Assembly (NCBI GenBank): GCA_001771505.1
Contig: MEUA01000002.1
Location: forward strand, 1 to 37,706
Reading direction: 5' to 3'
Origin: a candidate division WOR-1 bacterium RIFOXYB2_FULL_36_35
GTDB lineage: Bacteria; Margulisbacteria; WOR-1; XYC2-FULL-46-14; XYC2-FULL-37-10
DNA: 37,706 nucleotides
Positions within the stretch are counted from its first letter, which is position 1. Every line of letters starts with the position of its first letter. The position numbers and the translations under genes are program-made. Shown here one piece after another: positions 7,672 to 15,782 of the stretch. Below the pieces are notes generated by a model, which made no database searches, had not been told where the DNA came from, and worked only from the letters and a program-made list of their open reading frames with translations.

Positions 7672-8595
7672 ATGAAAAATGGAAGGAATAAAGATTATAC
7701 TCTAACCATTTGCGCTGGTGATTCTGAGGGGAAATCTGTTAGTTTGCGTTTGCCTCGTTTTATAGTTAGGTATTTTACCTTGATATTGGTTTTATCTGTC
7801 ACCCTTTTTTCTTTGTCATTGTTATACTCTGTATTTATTTCCGGGAAATTAATTCACTATAAAATGGTGATAGATTCTGAAGCAGAGAAAGACAGACATA
7901 TAGAGGCTTTTGCGGGTGAGACCGATCTTATTAAGAAAGAGCTTCAATTAATTCTTGACCAGAATAATCAGCTTAGGAGAGTTCTTGGTCTAAAAATTGA
8001 AAAGACTAAAATTAATATTGATCATGAAACGCTTAAAGGCTTAAAAGAACCTTCAAAATATGGTCTGATCTTTAGCTTGAATAAAATATCAACATCTCTT
8101 GCCCTCTCTTTTAAAGAGGCGGAAGATACTAAACTGAGTTTAAAAGAGCTTAAAGAAAGAGTTGCTGAAATTCAAAAAAAGATGGCGGGAACGCCGTCTA
8201 TTTGGCCTATTAGAGGAAGAATTTCTTCTCGTTTTGGTTTTAGATGGAGTCCTTGGAGAGGGTTTCATACGGGAGTTGATATTCAAGCAAGCTATGGAAC
8301 TCCAATAAAGGTTACGGCAGATGGGGTTGTTGCTTATGCTGGGTGGCGCCAAGGATACGGGAAGGCCGTAATAATTGATCACGGGAATAACTTTTCTACA
8401 TGGTATGGCCATGCTTCTGCCTTTACAGTTAGAGTTGGAGAACGTGTTAGGAGAGGGGATATTATAGCTTATGTCGGAAGTACGGGATATTCTACGGGAC
8501 CTCATTTGCATTATGAGGTTAGAAAAAATGATGGGCCAATAAATCCTGTTGCTTTTCTTGATTTGGATATTTTATCTGCAAGCCGTTACTTTTAA
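7672..8595 (+). CDS. M23-family metallopeptidase with N-terminal membrane anchor
   Basis: 307 residues. A single membrane segment spans about residues 32-56, followed by a charged, coiled-coil-prone linker (about 65-170) and a C-terminal LytM/M23 domain (about 177-300). The zinc ligands are visible: H199 and D203 in FHTGVD, and the HxH pair H278/H280 in GPHLHYE. H247 in WYGHAS is also conserved. The family cleaves peptidoglycan cross-bridges, or acts as an activator when degenerate; the complete ligand set here suggests an active enzyme outside the inner membrane. The gene abuts rsmI with no gap, so they are likely co-transcribed. The start is fixed by the leaderless-type promoter. Confidence 0.9.
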   Translation: MKNGRNKDYTLTICAGDSEGKSVSLRLPRFIVRYFTLILVLSVTLFSLSLLYSVFISGKLIHYKMVIDSEAEKDRHIEAFAGETDLIKKELQLILDQNNQLRRVLGLKIEKTKINIDHETLKGLKEPSKYGLIFSLNKISTSLALSFKEAEDTKLSLKELKERVAEIQKKMAGTPSIWPIRGRISSRFGFRWSPWRGFHTGVDIQASYGTPIKVTADGVVAYAGWRQGYGKAVIIDHGNNFSTWYGHASAFTVRVGERVRRGDIIAYVGSTGYSTGPHLHYEVRKNDGPINPVAFLDLDILSASRYF

Positions 8596-9291
8596 ATGTC
8601 TATTTTGTTTGTCGTTTCAACTCCTATAGGAAATCTTGAGGATATAACTTTTCGTGCCGTAAGAATTCTTTCAGAAGCGGATATTATAGCATCGGAAGAT
8701 ACTAGACACACAAAAATATTACTTGATAGATATTCCATCAAAACTCTTCTCTCTTCATACCATAAGTTCAATGTCAAATCGAAGACGAATTACTTTATTG
8801 ATCTTTTAAGAGAAGGGAAAAAGGTTGCATTGGTTTCTGATGCGGGAACCCCCGGGATTTCTGATCCGGGATATGAGCTAATTGAAGCTGCAATAAAAAA
8901 TAATATTCAGATTGTTCCTATTCCAGGCGCTTCTGCTTTTACTGTGGCCCTTTCTGTCTCGGGATTAAGTACTGATAGATTTTTGTTTTTGGGTTTTCTC
9001 CCAAGAAAACCGGGAAAAATCAGGAAAATTTTAAAGATGTTTACTATCTTTGACGGAACTATTATAATATATGAGTCTCCGTATAGATTGCTGAAAACTT
9101 TAAAGTTTGTTCAGGAAGTTTTTGGAGAAAGAAATGTTGTTATTGCAAGGGAATTAACCAAGAAGTTTGAAGAAATTTTACGGGGGACGGTTTCTTCTGT
9201 GTATGAAAAATTTGTAGGCAGAAATATTAAGGGAGAAATTGTTCTTCTTATAGATGGTTCCAAACAAGCGGCTCAGTCGGGAGAGATGTAA
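8596..9291 (+). CDS. rsmI: 16S rRNA (cytidine1402-2'-O)-methyltransferase
   Basis: RsmI 2'-O-methylates C1402 of 16S rRNA in the ribosomal decoding centre, using SAM. Family motifs run in order: VSTPIGNLEDITFRAVRIL at the N-terminus, SEDTRHT, LVSDAGTPGISDPGYELI, PIPGASAFTVALSVSGL, FLGFLPRK and IYESPYRL. The 231 residues are shorter than the ~270-290 of many homologs, because the extra C-terminal domain is missing; the methyltransferase core is complete. The ATG follows the stop codon of the M23 gene directly, so the two are probably translated from one mRNA. The 3' end overlaps an 11-bp inverted repeat described at 9258-9327. Confidence 0.95.
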   Translation: MSILFVVSTPIGNLEDITFRAVRILSEADIIASEDTRHTKILLDRYSIKTLLSSYHKFNVKSKTNYFIDLLREGKKVALVSDAGTPGISDPGYELIEAAIKNNIQIVPIPGASAFTVALSVSGLSTDRFLFLGFLPRKPGKIRKILKMFTIFDGTIIIYESPYRLLKTLKFVQEVFGERNVVIARELTKKFEEILRGTVSSVYEKFVGRNIKGEIVLLIDGSKQAAQSGEM

Positions 9292-9375
9292 ACGGTTTTG
9301 CAGGTTCTATTCCTGCCTTGTTTGGAAGAAAAGGGTATCCCGGAACTCTATATCTTTTAAAAAGGGGATGTAGAG
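9258..9375 (+). other. Structured region between rsmI and the TonB-dependent receptor
   Basis: TTCCAAACAAG (9258-9268, inside the rsmI end) is exactly complementary to CTTGTTTGGAA (9317-9327). Between them is a GCAGG/CCTGC hairpin at 9300-9316. Downstream, CTCTATATC and GATGTAGAG form a further stem just before the ATG at 9378. This could be an mRNA leader or a terminator-like structure. It does not match the cobalamin riboswitch consensus that I looked for. Confidence 0.35.
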
Positions 9376-9377
9376 TA

Positions 9378-11348
9378 ATGAGACAATGTATAAGGTTTCA
9401 AGGTTTCACGGGTTCACGGTTTCACGGCATTGGGAAGCTCGCTAGAACTGGCTTCAAGAGTTTAAGATTTTTTTTGTCTTTTTGTTTGTCTTTCTTGATT
9501 CCTATGTCCCTTGGCACCTTGATCCTTCTTTTTATTTTTTTATTTTGTGCTACCTCCTCTTTTGCTTTTGAACTGCCAAGGTTTGTGGGCAAAGAGATAG
9601 TTGTCACAGCTCTTAGAAAGCCTGTCTATGAATATCAATCTCCATGGAAAACCAAAGTTATAAACCCTGATGATTTTAAAATGACACTTTATCAGACGTT
9701 AGATGATCTTGCTGGTATTGATGTTAGGGCTACTGGTTATTTAGGAGCATCAGGAACCGTTCGGCTTCGAGGAGCTACATCTCAGCAGGTACTTGTATTA
9801 AAAGACGGAGTCCGAATTAATTCGCCCTTATTAGGGTTAATTGATTTTAATGATTTGTTTTTATCTGGTACAAAAAGTGTTGAGATTGTAAAGGCCCCTT
9901 TGTCTTCAATTTATGGCTCTGATGCTATAGGAGGGGTTGTAAATATTATCTCAAAAAAAACGGTAGATAAAACAGGCCTTGGCCTTTCTTATGGGACTTA
10001 TAATACACAAAACTATGAAATTTATTTTGGCAATCAGTTAAATAACTTTGATTATTCGGCGTTTTTTAATGCTATTAAATCTGACGGATTTAGGGAAAAC
10101 AGTGAATATGCTGCATATGACCTCTTGGGGAGTATTAACTTGTTTAATAAATGGAATTTTGCGCTAAGTTATTATGATGCAGATAAAGGGATTTCGGGTG
10201 TTCCCAACTCGCCAGATGATCTTTACTCGGCTTCGACTCCCGATAACAGACAAAAAGATAAAAATCTTTTTATTAATTTAGGGTTTGAAGATGTTGACGG
10301 CAAAGTTAATACTAGCCTAAAAATTTATAATAATATGTTTATAACAGATTATCATTCTTATAATTTCTCTACATCTTTGTTTGAGGATACTCAATATAGG
10401 GCAAATGAAATTGGGGCTAATTTTTCGAGAGGCTTTGGCTCTCATCTTTTTGGTTTTGATGGAAAAATTGATACTGGAGATAGCCCTTATATCGGAATCA
10501 AACGAGAAATTTCTAATAATGCGGCATATTTTCAAGAAAATCTAGAGAAAGGGCCCTTATCTGCGGTTTTTGGCGGCCGTCTGGATCAAAACTCAAAATT
10601 TGGAAGTTCAATAAATCCTAGAATTGGCGTAAATTATTCTTTGCCTTTGGGATTTGCTTTTCGTTCATCTTATGGAACGGCGTTTAAAGCTCCTACTTTG
10701 AATGATCTTTATTGGAACGATTCTGTTTGGTTGATGTATGGAAATGAAGCCTTGCAGCCGGAAAAAAGCCAAAGTTATGAACTAGGATTCAGTAAAAATT
10801 TTTGGAGAGGAGGGGTTGTTGATTTGAGCTATTATAAAACGGCCACCAGTAATTTAATTTCATGGAATTATGATCCGTCAACATTTACTACTACTGCGGT
10901 TAACTTTGGCGCAGTTGACTCTTCGGGAGTTGAACTTGATGTTAGCGGAAAAATAGGGAAATCTCTTACAGTTTTTGCAAATGCCACATGGCAAGAGGCT
11001 AAAATCGGAGAGAGTTTAGATCCTTCAATTATTGGCAACTATTTACCGTACACTCCCAATACTAAGTATAATATCGGTTTTAAATGGGAGGATGTGTTTA
11101 AATTGTCTTTGCGGAATGCGGGGAATCAATTCTCTGATTCTAGCAACCAGACAGAGATCCCTGCTTATTCGGTTGTAGATGCACTATTTAAAAGGATGGT
11201 TGGAGATTATTCTGTGATCTTGCAGATTGACAATTTATTTGACCAGTCTTATTATGAGTCTGTAGGGCTTCATCCTGTTACATGGGAAACAATAAAATAT
11301 CCTATGCCGGGAAGAGTTATAACAGTTAAAATGGGGAGTACTTTTTAG
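9378..11348 (+). CDS. TonB-dependent outer-membrane receptor, BtuB/vitamin-type
   Basis: 656 residues from the ATG at 9378. The plug domain is clear (EIVVTALRKPVYEYQSPWKT, then TLDDLAGIDVRATGYLGASG, the TVRLRGATSQQVLVLKDG stretch and YGSDAIGGVVNII). The ~22-strand barrel ends in a terminal Phe (VKMGSTF), as expected of outer-membrane proteins. The C-terminal segment LQIDNLFDQSYYESVG is typical of BtuB-like receptors. Such receptors import cobalamin or other ligands using TonB, and a tonB-like gene follows 71 bp downstream. The signal peptide lies around SLGTLILLFIFLFCATSSFA, so an alternative start at ATG 9504 is possible. The stretch before it is encoded partly by a GGTTTCA-type repeat and may be non-native. 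The ligand is not determined. Confidence 0.88.
   Translation: MRQCIRFQGFTGSRFHGIGKLARTGFKSLRFFLSFCLSFLIPMSLGTLILLFIFLFCATSSFAFELPRFVGKEIVVTALRKPVYEYQSPWKTKVINPDDFKMTLYQTLDDLAGIDVRATGYLGASGTVRLRGATSQQVLVLKDGVRINSPLLGLIDFNDLFLSGTKSVEIVKAPLSSIYGSDAIGGVVNIISKKTVDKTGLGLSYGTYNTQNYEIYFGNQLNNFDYSAFFNAIKSDGFRENSEYAAYDLLGSINLFNKWNFALSYYDADKGISGVPNSPDDLYSASTPDNRQKDKNLFINLGFEDVDGKVNTSLKIYNNMFITDYHSYNFSTSLFEDTQYRANEIGANFSRGFGSHLFGFDGKIDTGDSPYIGIKREISNNAAYFQENLEKGPLSAVFGGRLDQNSKFGSSINPRIGVNYSLPLGFAFRSSYGTAFKAPTLNDLYWNDSVWLMYGNEALQPEKSQSYELGFSKNFWRGGVVDLSYYKTATSNLISWNYDPSTFTTTAVNFGAVDSSGVELDVSGKIGKSLTVFANATWQEAKIGESLDPSIIGNYLPYTPNTKYNIGFKWEDVFKLSLRNAGNQFSDSSNQTEIPAYSVVDALFKRMVGDYSVILQIDNLFDQSYYESVGLHPVTWETIKYPMPGRVITVKMGSTF
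9392..9427. repeat. Tandem GGTTTCA(A/C)-type short repeat
   Basis: Four imperfect units of AAGGTTTCA/CGGTTTCA in a row, in the 5' end of the receptor ORF. They encode a sequence (QGFTGSRFHG) that looks unlike a signal peptide, suggesting a repeat insertion or that the true start lies further downstream (9504). Confidence 0.5.
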
Positions 11349-11419
11349 GTTGCCGCAATGTTTTAAATGTTGCATGGTTAAGGTGTCTAGGTCTATTTAA
11401 TTAAACTTGGAGGTATTTT

Positions 11420-11941
11420 ATGATTAAAGTTAAAGAGTTTGTTTTTGCATCCTTATCAGTATTGATTGTTGCCTCATTTGTTTTTATTTTTCAAGGATAT
11501 AAAATTAAGGTTAAGCCTTCGGCATTTATTTATAATAGTGAGATAATTGTTTCAAACTCCCAAACAAAAAGTTTTGCTCTCTCTCATGCTGTTGTTAAAC
11601 CACTTGTGAAAAATTTTACAGATGATAAAACGGAAATTATAAAGCCAACTCCATCCCCCTTGCCGATAATTCCTCCTCAGATTTTAAACTTTGTGATTCC
11701 TACATATCCTGAACCAGCTTTGAAAAATGGGGTGGAAGGCATTTCTGTTGTAGCTGCGAACATAGGGTTTGATGGAAATGTAAAAAGTATTGCAATAAAA
11801 ACCTCTTCTGGCAATATTGATTTGGACAATTCGGCTGCAGCTGCTGTGGCAACCTGGAAGTTTGCTCCATCGACTCAAGGGGGGCTGGCAGTTGCGAGTG
11901 TCTTTGAAGTTCCTGTCAAATTTATTATTGGGGAAATTTAG
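11420..11941 (+). CDS. TonB-family energy transducer
   Basis: 173 residues. The N-terminal membrane anchor (about 8-27) is followed by a Pro/Lys linker with KPTPSPLPIIPP and then a TonB C-terminal domain (PTYPEPALKNGVEGISVVAA, a VKSIAIKTSSGN strand and the AAVATWKFAP motif). TonB carries proton-motive energy from ExbB/ExbD to outer-membrane receptors, and the receptor encoded just upstream is its likely partner. The start is supported by GGAGG 8 bases upstream. exbB and exbD are not in this window. The linker is short compared with E. coli TonB. Confidence 0.85.
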   Translation: MIKVKEFVFASLSVLIVASFVFIFQGYKIKVKPSAFIYNSEIIVSNSQTKSFALSHAVVKPLVKNFTDDKTEIIKPTPSPLPIIPPQILNFVIPTYPEPALKNGVEGISVVAANIGFDGNVKSIAIKTSSGNIDLDNSAAAAVATWKFAPSTQGGLAVASVFEVPVKFIIGEI

Positions 11942-11945
11942 AAAG

Positions 11946-12167
11946 GTGGCATTAGAAGGTTTAGCAAGATTGTTAATATATATTGGTGTCGGGCTTGTTA
12001 TGTTGGGAGGTTTTCTTCTTTTGATGGCAAGAATTCCTTGGTTTGGGAATCTTCCTGGAGACATTGCTCTTAAAAGAGAGGGCTGGACTCTTTATATCCC
12101 TGTTACCAGTATGATTATTGTTTCTATTGTTTTGACTTTTATTATTAATATTGTTTTTAGAAAGTAA
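11946..12167 (+). CDS. DUF2905 membrane protein
   Basis: 73 residues from the GTG at 11946, four bases after the tonB stop; the open frame extends further upstream, but only inside tonB. It has two membrane segments: IYIGVGLVMLGGFLLLMA near the N-terminus and a C-terminal VTSMIIVSIVLTFIINIVF. The family signature IPWFGNLPGDI lies in between. DUF2905 proteins are unknown in function and commonly sit between ruvB and queA; here queA follows after one small gene, which fits that context. The GTG start is my choice by position and family length. Confidence 0.85.
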   Translation: MALEGLARLLIYIGVGLVMLGGFLLLMARIPWFGNLPGDIALKREGWTLYIPVTSMIIVSIVLTFIINIVFRK

Positions 12168-12193
12168 CTTGTGATATTATTATCATCTAAATT

Positions 12194-12421
12194 ATGGCGA
12201 TAACTAAAAAAGATATAGAAAAATTATTTGAAATCTTTGCGACCAAAGATGACTTAAAAGCGTTTGAAGGGAAGACATTAACAATGCTTGATAAGATTAT
12301 GGGTGAGCTTGAAAGGGCGAGAGAAGATAGGATTTTTGCAAAAGCAAAAGATGATGATCAGGATAATCGACTTGATCTTCATGAAAAAAGAATAATTATT
12401 TTAGAGAAAGCAAAGGTTTAA
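12194..12421 (+). CDS. Small coiled-coil hypothetical protein
   Basis: 75 residues, almost entirely charged and helical (KKDIEKLFEIFATKDDLKAF, then a heptad-like LDLHEKRIIILEKA end). No signal peptide or membrane segment. Small proteins with a KxDIEKL...TKDDLKAF N-terminus occur widely without assigned function. A TATCAT-like hexamer ends 7 bases before the ATG, and no Shine-Dalgarno is visible. The gene lies between the DUF2905 gene and queA, 21 bp before queA, in the same direction. It is probably real given its composition and spacing, but function is unknown. Confidence 0.6.
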   Translation: MAITKKDIEKLFEIFATKDDLKAFEGKTLTMLDKIMGELERAREDRIFAKAKDDDQDNRLDLHEKRIIILEKAKV

Positions 12422-12442
12422 ATCCGTATTCAAGATATTTAT

Positions 12443-13504
12443 ATGCCTACTTTTAATTCTAACATCTTAAAAACCTCTGATTTTGATTATTATCTTCCTT
12501 TTGATTTTATCGCGCAGTTTCCTGTTACAAAGAGGGATGAATCGAGGCTTATGGTTTTAAGCAGAAGAGAAAGTTCTCTTGAGCACCGCTTTTTTTCTGA
12601 CATTGTAGATTGTTTAAGTTCTGGAGATCTTTTGGTTTTAAACGATACTAAAGTAATTCCTGCCAATCTTGTTGGGCGTAAAGCGGAAGGGATCGCTAGA
12701 ATTGAAGTTTTGCTGGCTAAGCATGTTGAAAAAAGTGAATGGCTATGTCTTGTAAAGCCTGGAAAAAGACTTAAAGTCGGCTCTAAAGTAATTTTTTCTA
12801 GTTATTTAACCGGTGAAGTTTTGAAAAAACTTGAATCGGGGGAACAGATTATTAGATTCAACGGGGAATTGGATAGATTTATGAAAGAAAAAGGGGAGAT
12901 TCCTCTCCCCCCTTATATAACGGATCTGCGCCAACAGCCTGCTGATCATAAATTACAAGAAATGACAAATAGATATCAGACTGTTTACGCGCAAAAAGAT
13001 GGAGCGACTGCCGCTCCGACAGCAGGGCTCCACTTTACCCCTGAGCTTTTAGCCCGCATAGAATCAAAAGGCGTTGAGATAAAAAAAATAACGTTGCATA
13101 CAGGGCTTGGGACTTTTAAACCAGTATATACTGAATATATAAAAGATCATAAGATGCATGAAGAAGATTTTGAGATTTCTGTCGACGTTTTACGATCTAT
13201 AAAAAAAGCGAAGCGTGTTATTGCTGTTGGAACAACAACCGTTAGAACCCTTGAAACTTTGGCCCATTCCAATCGATTGAATGCCTTAAATGATATTTAC
13301 GGCTCAACTGATATCTTCATTTATCCAGGGTTTAAGTTTAAGGTTGTTGATGCGATGATTACTAATTTTCACGTGCCAAAATCGACGCTATTAATGCTGG
13401 TCTCTGCTTTTGCAGGTAGAGAATTTATTTTGAACGCGTATAAAGAAGCTATCGATAATTATTATCGTTTTTTTAGTTTTGGCGATGCGATGCTGATCTT
13501 TTAG
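12443..13504 (+). CDS. queA: S-adenosylmethionine:tRNA ribosyltransferase-isomerase
   Basis: QueA transfers the ribosyl moiety of SAM to the preQ1 base in tRNA, making epoxyqueuosine, the step after Tgt. The 353 residues match the family length. Motifs seen: SGDLLVLNDTKVIPANL, the PLPPYI turn, DGATAAPTAGLHFTPELL, a LHTGLGTFKPV stretch, HEEDFEIS, AVGTTTVRTLE and TNFHVPKSTLLMLVSAFAG. tgt, the preceding enzyme of the pathway, lies 3.6 kb downstream on the same strand but separated by reverse-strand genes; in most genomes the two are adjacent. A hairpin follows at 13513. Confidence 0.97.
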   Translation: MPTFNSNILKTSDFDYYLPFDFIAQFPVTKRDESRLMVLSRRESSLEHRFFSDIVDCLSSGDLLVLNDTKVIPANLVGRKAEGIARIEVLLAKHVEKSEWLCLVKPGKRLKVGSKVIFSSYLTGEVLKKLESGEQIIRFNGELDRFMKEKGEIPLPPYITDLRQQPADHKLQEMTNRYQTVYAQKDGATAAPTAGLHFTPELLARIESKGVEIKKITLHTGLGTFKPVYTEYIKDHKMHEEDFEISVDVLRSIKKAKRVIAVGTTTVRTLETLAHSNRLNALNDIYGSTDIFIYPGFKFKVVDAMITNFHVPKSTLLMLVSAFAGREFILNAYKEAIDNYYRFFSFGDAMLIF

Positions 13505-13512
13505 ATAAAAAA

Positions 13513-13546
13513 GAGGAGGCTGCCATCTGCGTTTAGAAGCCCCCTC
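13513..13546 (+). terminator. Hairpin after queA
   Basis: GAGGAGGCT pairs with AGCCCCCTC (one mismatch) around a loop of about 16 bases, 8 bp after the queA stop. There is no clean U-tract, so intrinsic termination is likely weak. The stop-associated palindrome at 13557 follows. Confidence 0.5.
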
Positions 13547-13556
13547 ATAATAGATT

Positions 13557-13595
13557 AACCCCGATTATTCACCCCATTATGATAATCGGGTTTAA
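13557..13595. repeat. CCCCGATTAT palindrome pair between convergent genes
   Basis: AACCCCGATTATTC followed by ACCCCATTATGATAATCGGGTT. The left part equals the terminal repeat of the 100-bp elements; the right part is a hairpin with one lost base pair. The repeat overlaps the TAA stop codon of the reverse-strand gene at 13592-14542, which reads directly into the repeat. Confidence 0.65.
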
Positions 13596-14542
13596 GGCAT
13601 ATAAGATAACGATATGTAGTGAGTGCTTATATCAGAATATACCCCTTTTTGTTTGTATGCGTAATCAAATGTAAGCCCTTTATAGTTTAATCCGACCCCA
13701 TATGTAAAATTGTGTATTACTTCATTTGTTCCGAGCGCGTCCTGATCTAACCCCGCTCTTAATGAAAAATACTCAATAGGTGTCCACTCTACACCTGCAT
13801 GTATTGTTAATGGATGATTTTCTTCTAAAGGGATTACTCCATCGCAAGTGATCAATGTTTTTGCTCTTTTCCAGTTGTAACTCCCCCCAAATCTTATAAG
13901 AGCAGGAAAAATATCTTTATTCCCTGAATCCCAGTTGATCTCTCCTCCTAACATATTTTGCGCGCAGATACCAAAATTAAAGTCCTTTGGAGTTATAAGA
14001 AGCATTCCTATATCAGCATCAATTCCGGATCCTGATCCACCGTTTGAACTATTTAATTTGTTGTTGATTATTTTAGCATTCACTCCAAAAGAGAGATATC
14101 CTATATTCGAAGCTTGTATGAGATTCCTCATGTTCATAGCGTATGATAAGATCATCATGGAGCTTTCATAGTTAATGGGAGTTGCATTAGAGAGGCTAGA
14201 TTGATCTGTTGTTTCATATCCTGCAGGGCTTACAGCAGAAACATAATTAAACCCTATGTTCCCGATCTTTGTTGAAACCACACTTCCAAACATTTTGTAT
14301 TCAACAGTATCCAATAATTTTGTTTGCATTGATGTTATTTCAAAATGAGGAGTAAAAGCTATGCTTGCAGGATTAAAAGCTATTGCATTTGACCCATCAG
14401 GGACCCCTACAAAAGCTTTTCCCAGAGCAATTGGTCTTGCTCCGACTCCGGTTTGAGAGATATCAACTGTATAACTTTCTCCTAAAACTGGAGAAACCAG
14501 CAATAAAAAAGAGATTAAAATTATAGCTAAATTTTTAATCAT
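13592..14542 (-). CDS. PorV/PorQ-like (UPF0164-type) outer-membrane protein
   Basis: 316 residues. The signal peptide is MIKNLAIILISFLLLVSPVLG. The mature start ISQTGVGARPIALGKAFVGV followed by AIAFNPASIAF is the hallmark of the PorV/UPF0164 group of FadL-like barrels (GARxxALGxA, then NPA). Alternating hydrophobic strands continue to the end. Some relatives (PorV) are shuttle proteins of type IX secretion; many others have no known role. The ATG overlaps the 3' end of the upstream FlgD-domain gene by 8 bp, so the two are almost certainly one operon. That pairing suggests the barrel handles or anchors the neighbour, which is inference. The stop codon touches a palindromic repeat. Confidence 0.8.
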   Translation of the reverse strand: MIKNLAIILISFLLLVSPVLGESYTVDISQTGVGARPIALGKAFVGVPDGSNAIAFNPASIAFTPHFEITSMQTKLLDTVEYKMFGSVVSTKIGNIGFNYVSAVSPAGYETTDQSSLSNATPINYESSMMILSYAMNMRNLIQASNIGYLSFGVNAKIINNKLNSSNGGSGSGIDADIGMLLITPKDFNFGICAQNMLGGEINWDSGNKDIFPALIRFGGSYNWKRAKTLITCDGVIPLEENHPLTIHAGVEWTPIEYFSLRAGLDQDALGTNEVIHNFTYGVGLNYKGLTFDYAYKQKGVYSDISTHYISLSYMP

Positions 14543-15611
14543 ATACAGCTAATTGTCCTCTTCCCAATATTTTTTCTGCTGATACTATAAAATATATATA
14601 GACTCCATTCCCAACGATGTTGCCGTAATCTGTCTTTCCGTCCCATATAACTTCGTTATATCCCTGTCTCCCTCCGCTCCCCACCCCTGCCGAAGTTTCT
14701 TCTCCCGGGGATATTGAAAATCTTTTTAATATCTGACCGTTGAGATCATAAATATAAATGGTTGTATATGCGTCATTCGATAAAGAGTAGGATATTTTGG
14801 TTGCTTGACTATGTTTAGGCTTAAATGGATTAGGGTAATTTATTGGAAATCCGGTTATAGTTGCTGTTTCTTTAACCTCTAATTGATTAAGTGCGGATAT
14901 ACTTCTATACCCGAATTGATCTGTGGCTTCTACTTTAATAGTATGCATCCCTGCGCTTAAAGGATCTGGCACGCTGTATGATAGTGTACATTCGGAAGGA
15001 TAAGAAGCATTTGTCTCTTTTGCCTGAATTGAGGTATTGACAATTTTGTCGTCTACTACCAGTTTAATTGAATTTTTATCAATCCCTGCCGAATCTAACA
15101 ATGATACAGTAATTAAAGGCATTCGCCTGATAGGGCTTCCTGACGGGATTTCTTCATTATCTATATAAATTTTAATAGAAGGCGCAGAGCTGTTTGCATA
15201 AACTGTTATTTCTGGAGTTTTTGTTTTATTCCCCGCATAATCTTTTGCTATTATATAAACAGTGTAAGCTCCGTCTGATAAGGGGTTGCTTAAGGTTATG
15301 TATAGAATAGAACTGTCAACTGAGGCTTTTAACTCATTATTTAGATATAATTCATAACTTTCAATCCCCACATCATCGGCGCTTGCTGACCAGGCAAATG
15401 TCATATCTTTCAATTCTGTTTTGTTGTAAGGATATATTATGGAAAAAGGGATTGGGGGTGTTGTATCCTGGGCATTTGCTGGCACCACGAGTGTAAATAA
15501 ACATATTATTATCAAGACAAATAAAATATCTTGTAGCTTAAATTTAAAACCCAAAGGACAATGCCTGACGTAAGATGTTTGTCCTGATTCGATCGGAATG
15601 TCATTTATCAT
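14535..15611 (-). CDS. Secreted Ig-like protein with FlgD-like C-terminal domain
   Basis: 358 residues from the ATG at 15611; the open frame extends 72 bp upstream, but that part covers a terminator hairpin and is unlikely to be translated. A hydrophobic segment (ILFVLIIICLFTLVVPANAQ) after a ~28-residue basic lead acts as signal peptide. Two Ig/fibronectin-like domains follow (an SYELYLNNEL region, a YIIAKDYAGNKT motif, then VEATDQFGYRS). The last ~90 residues are a FlgD-like domain with NYPNPFKP, IYIYDLNGQILKRF, YNEVIWDGKTDYGN and GNGVYIYF. This resembles the C-terminus of the protein at 4442-7027. The PorV-like gene follows with an 8-bp overlap. Probably surface-exposed; exact role unknown. 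Confidence 0.75.
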   Translation of the reverse strand: MINDIPIESGQTSYVRHCPLGFKFKLQDILFVLIIICLFTLVVPANAQDTTPPIPFSIIYPYNKTELKDMTFAWSASADDVGIESYELYLNNELKASVDSSILYITLSNPLSDGAYTVYIIAKDYAGNKTKTPEITVYANSSAPSIKIYIDNEEIPSGSPIRRMPLITVSLLDSAGIDKNSIKLVVDDKIVNTSIQAKETNASYPSECTLSYSVPDPLSAGMHTIKVEATDQFGYRSISALNQLEVKETATITGFPINYPNPFKPKHSQATKISYSLSNDAYTTIYIYDLNGQILKRFSISPGEETSAGVGSGGRQGYNEVIWDGKTDYGNIVGNGVYIYFIVSAEKILGRGQLAVYD

Positions 15612-15637
15612 TTTTTTTGCTCTCTTATTTAAAATAA

Positions 15638-15661
15638 AAAGGGCAGTCATTGCTGCCCTTT
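15638..15661 (-). terminator. Intrinsic terminator-like hairpin (minus strand)
   Basis: AAAGGGCAG pairs perfectly with CTGCCCTTT around a 6-base loop. On the minus strand it is followed by TTTTTATTTT. It could end transcripts coming from the unknown gene at 15915-16979. It also lies 27 bases before the ATG at 15611, so attenuation of the secreted-protein operon is possible. Confidence 0.7.
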
Positions 15662-15663
15662 GC

Positions 15664-15685
15664 GGTTGACAATTAACTGTCAACC
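15664..15685. repeat. Perfect inverted repeat GGTTGACA-N6-TGTCAACC
   Basis: 8-bp arms (15664-15671 and 15678-15685), 2 bases from the terminator hairpin. It could be an operator or a second RNA hairpin. Each arm contains TTGACA, but no matching -10 box follows at standard spacing. Confidence 0.55.
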
Positions 15686-15782
15686 AGCCTAAAAAACTTT
15701 ATGATTGCAGATGGCTTTCACTATATATATCGTGTTGGAGTAAAAAAAACTTGTGTAATTTGAATGAAGAATGATTTATTTA

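Noticed and set aside
9290-9330. Cobalamin riboswitch in front of the BtuB-like receptor
   Set aside because: The GCAGG...CCTGCC hairpin recalls the B12 box, but the conserved GCCACTG, GGGAA and AGCCAGGAGACC elements are absent and the region is too short.
15612-15683. Longer N-terminus for the FlgD-domain protein starting at 15683
   Set aside because: The extra codons cover a perfect terminator hairpin with a U-tract, and the signal peptide fits the 15611 start.
15664-15685. Promoter using the TTGACA in the inverted repeat
   Set aside because: No TATAAT-like -10 box occurs 16-18 bp away on either strand.
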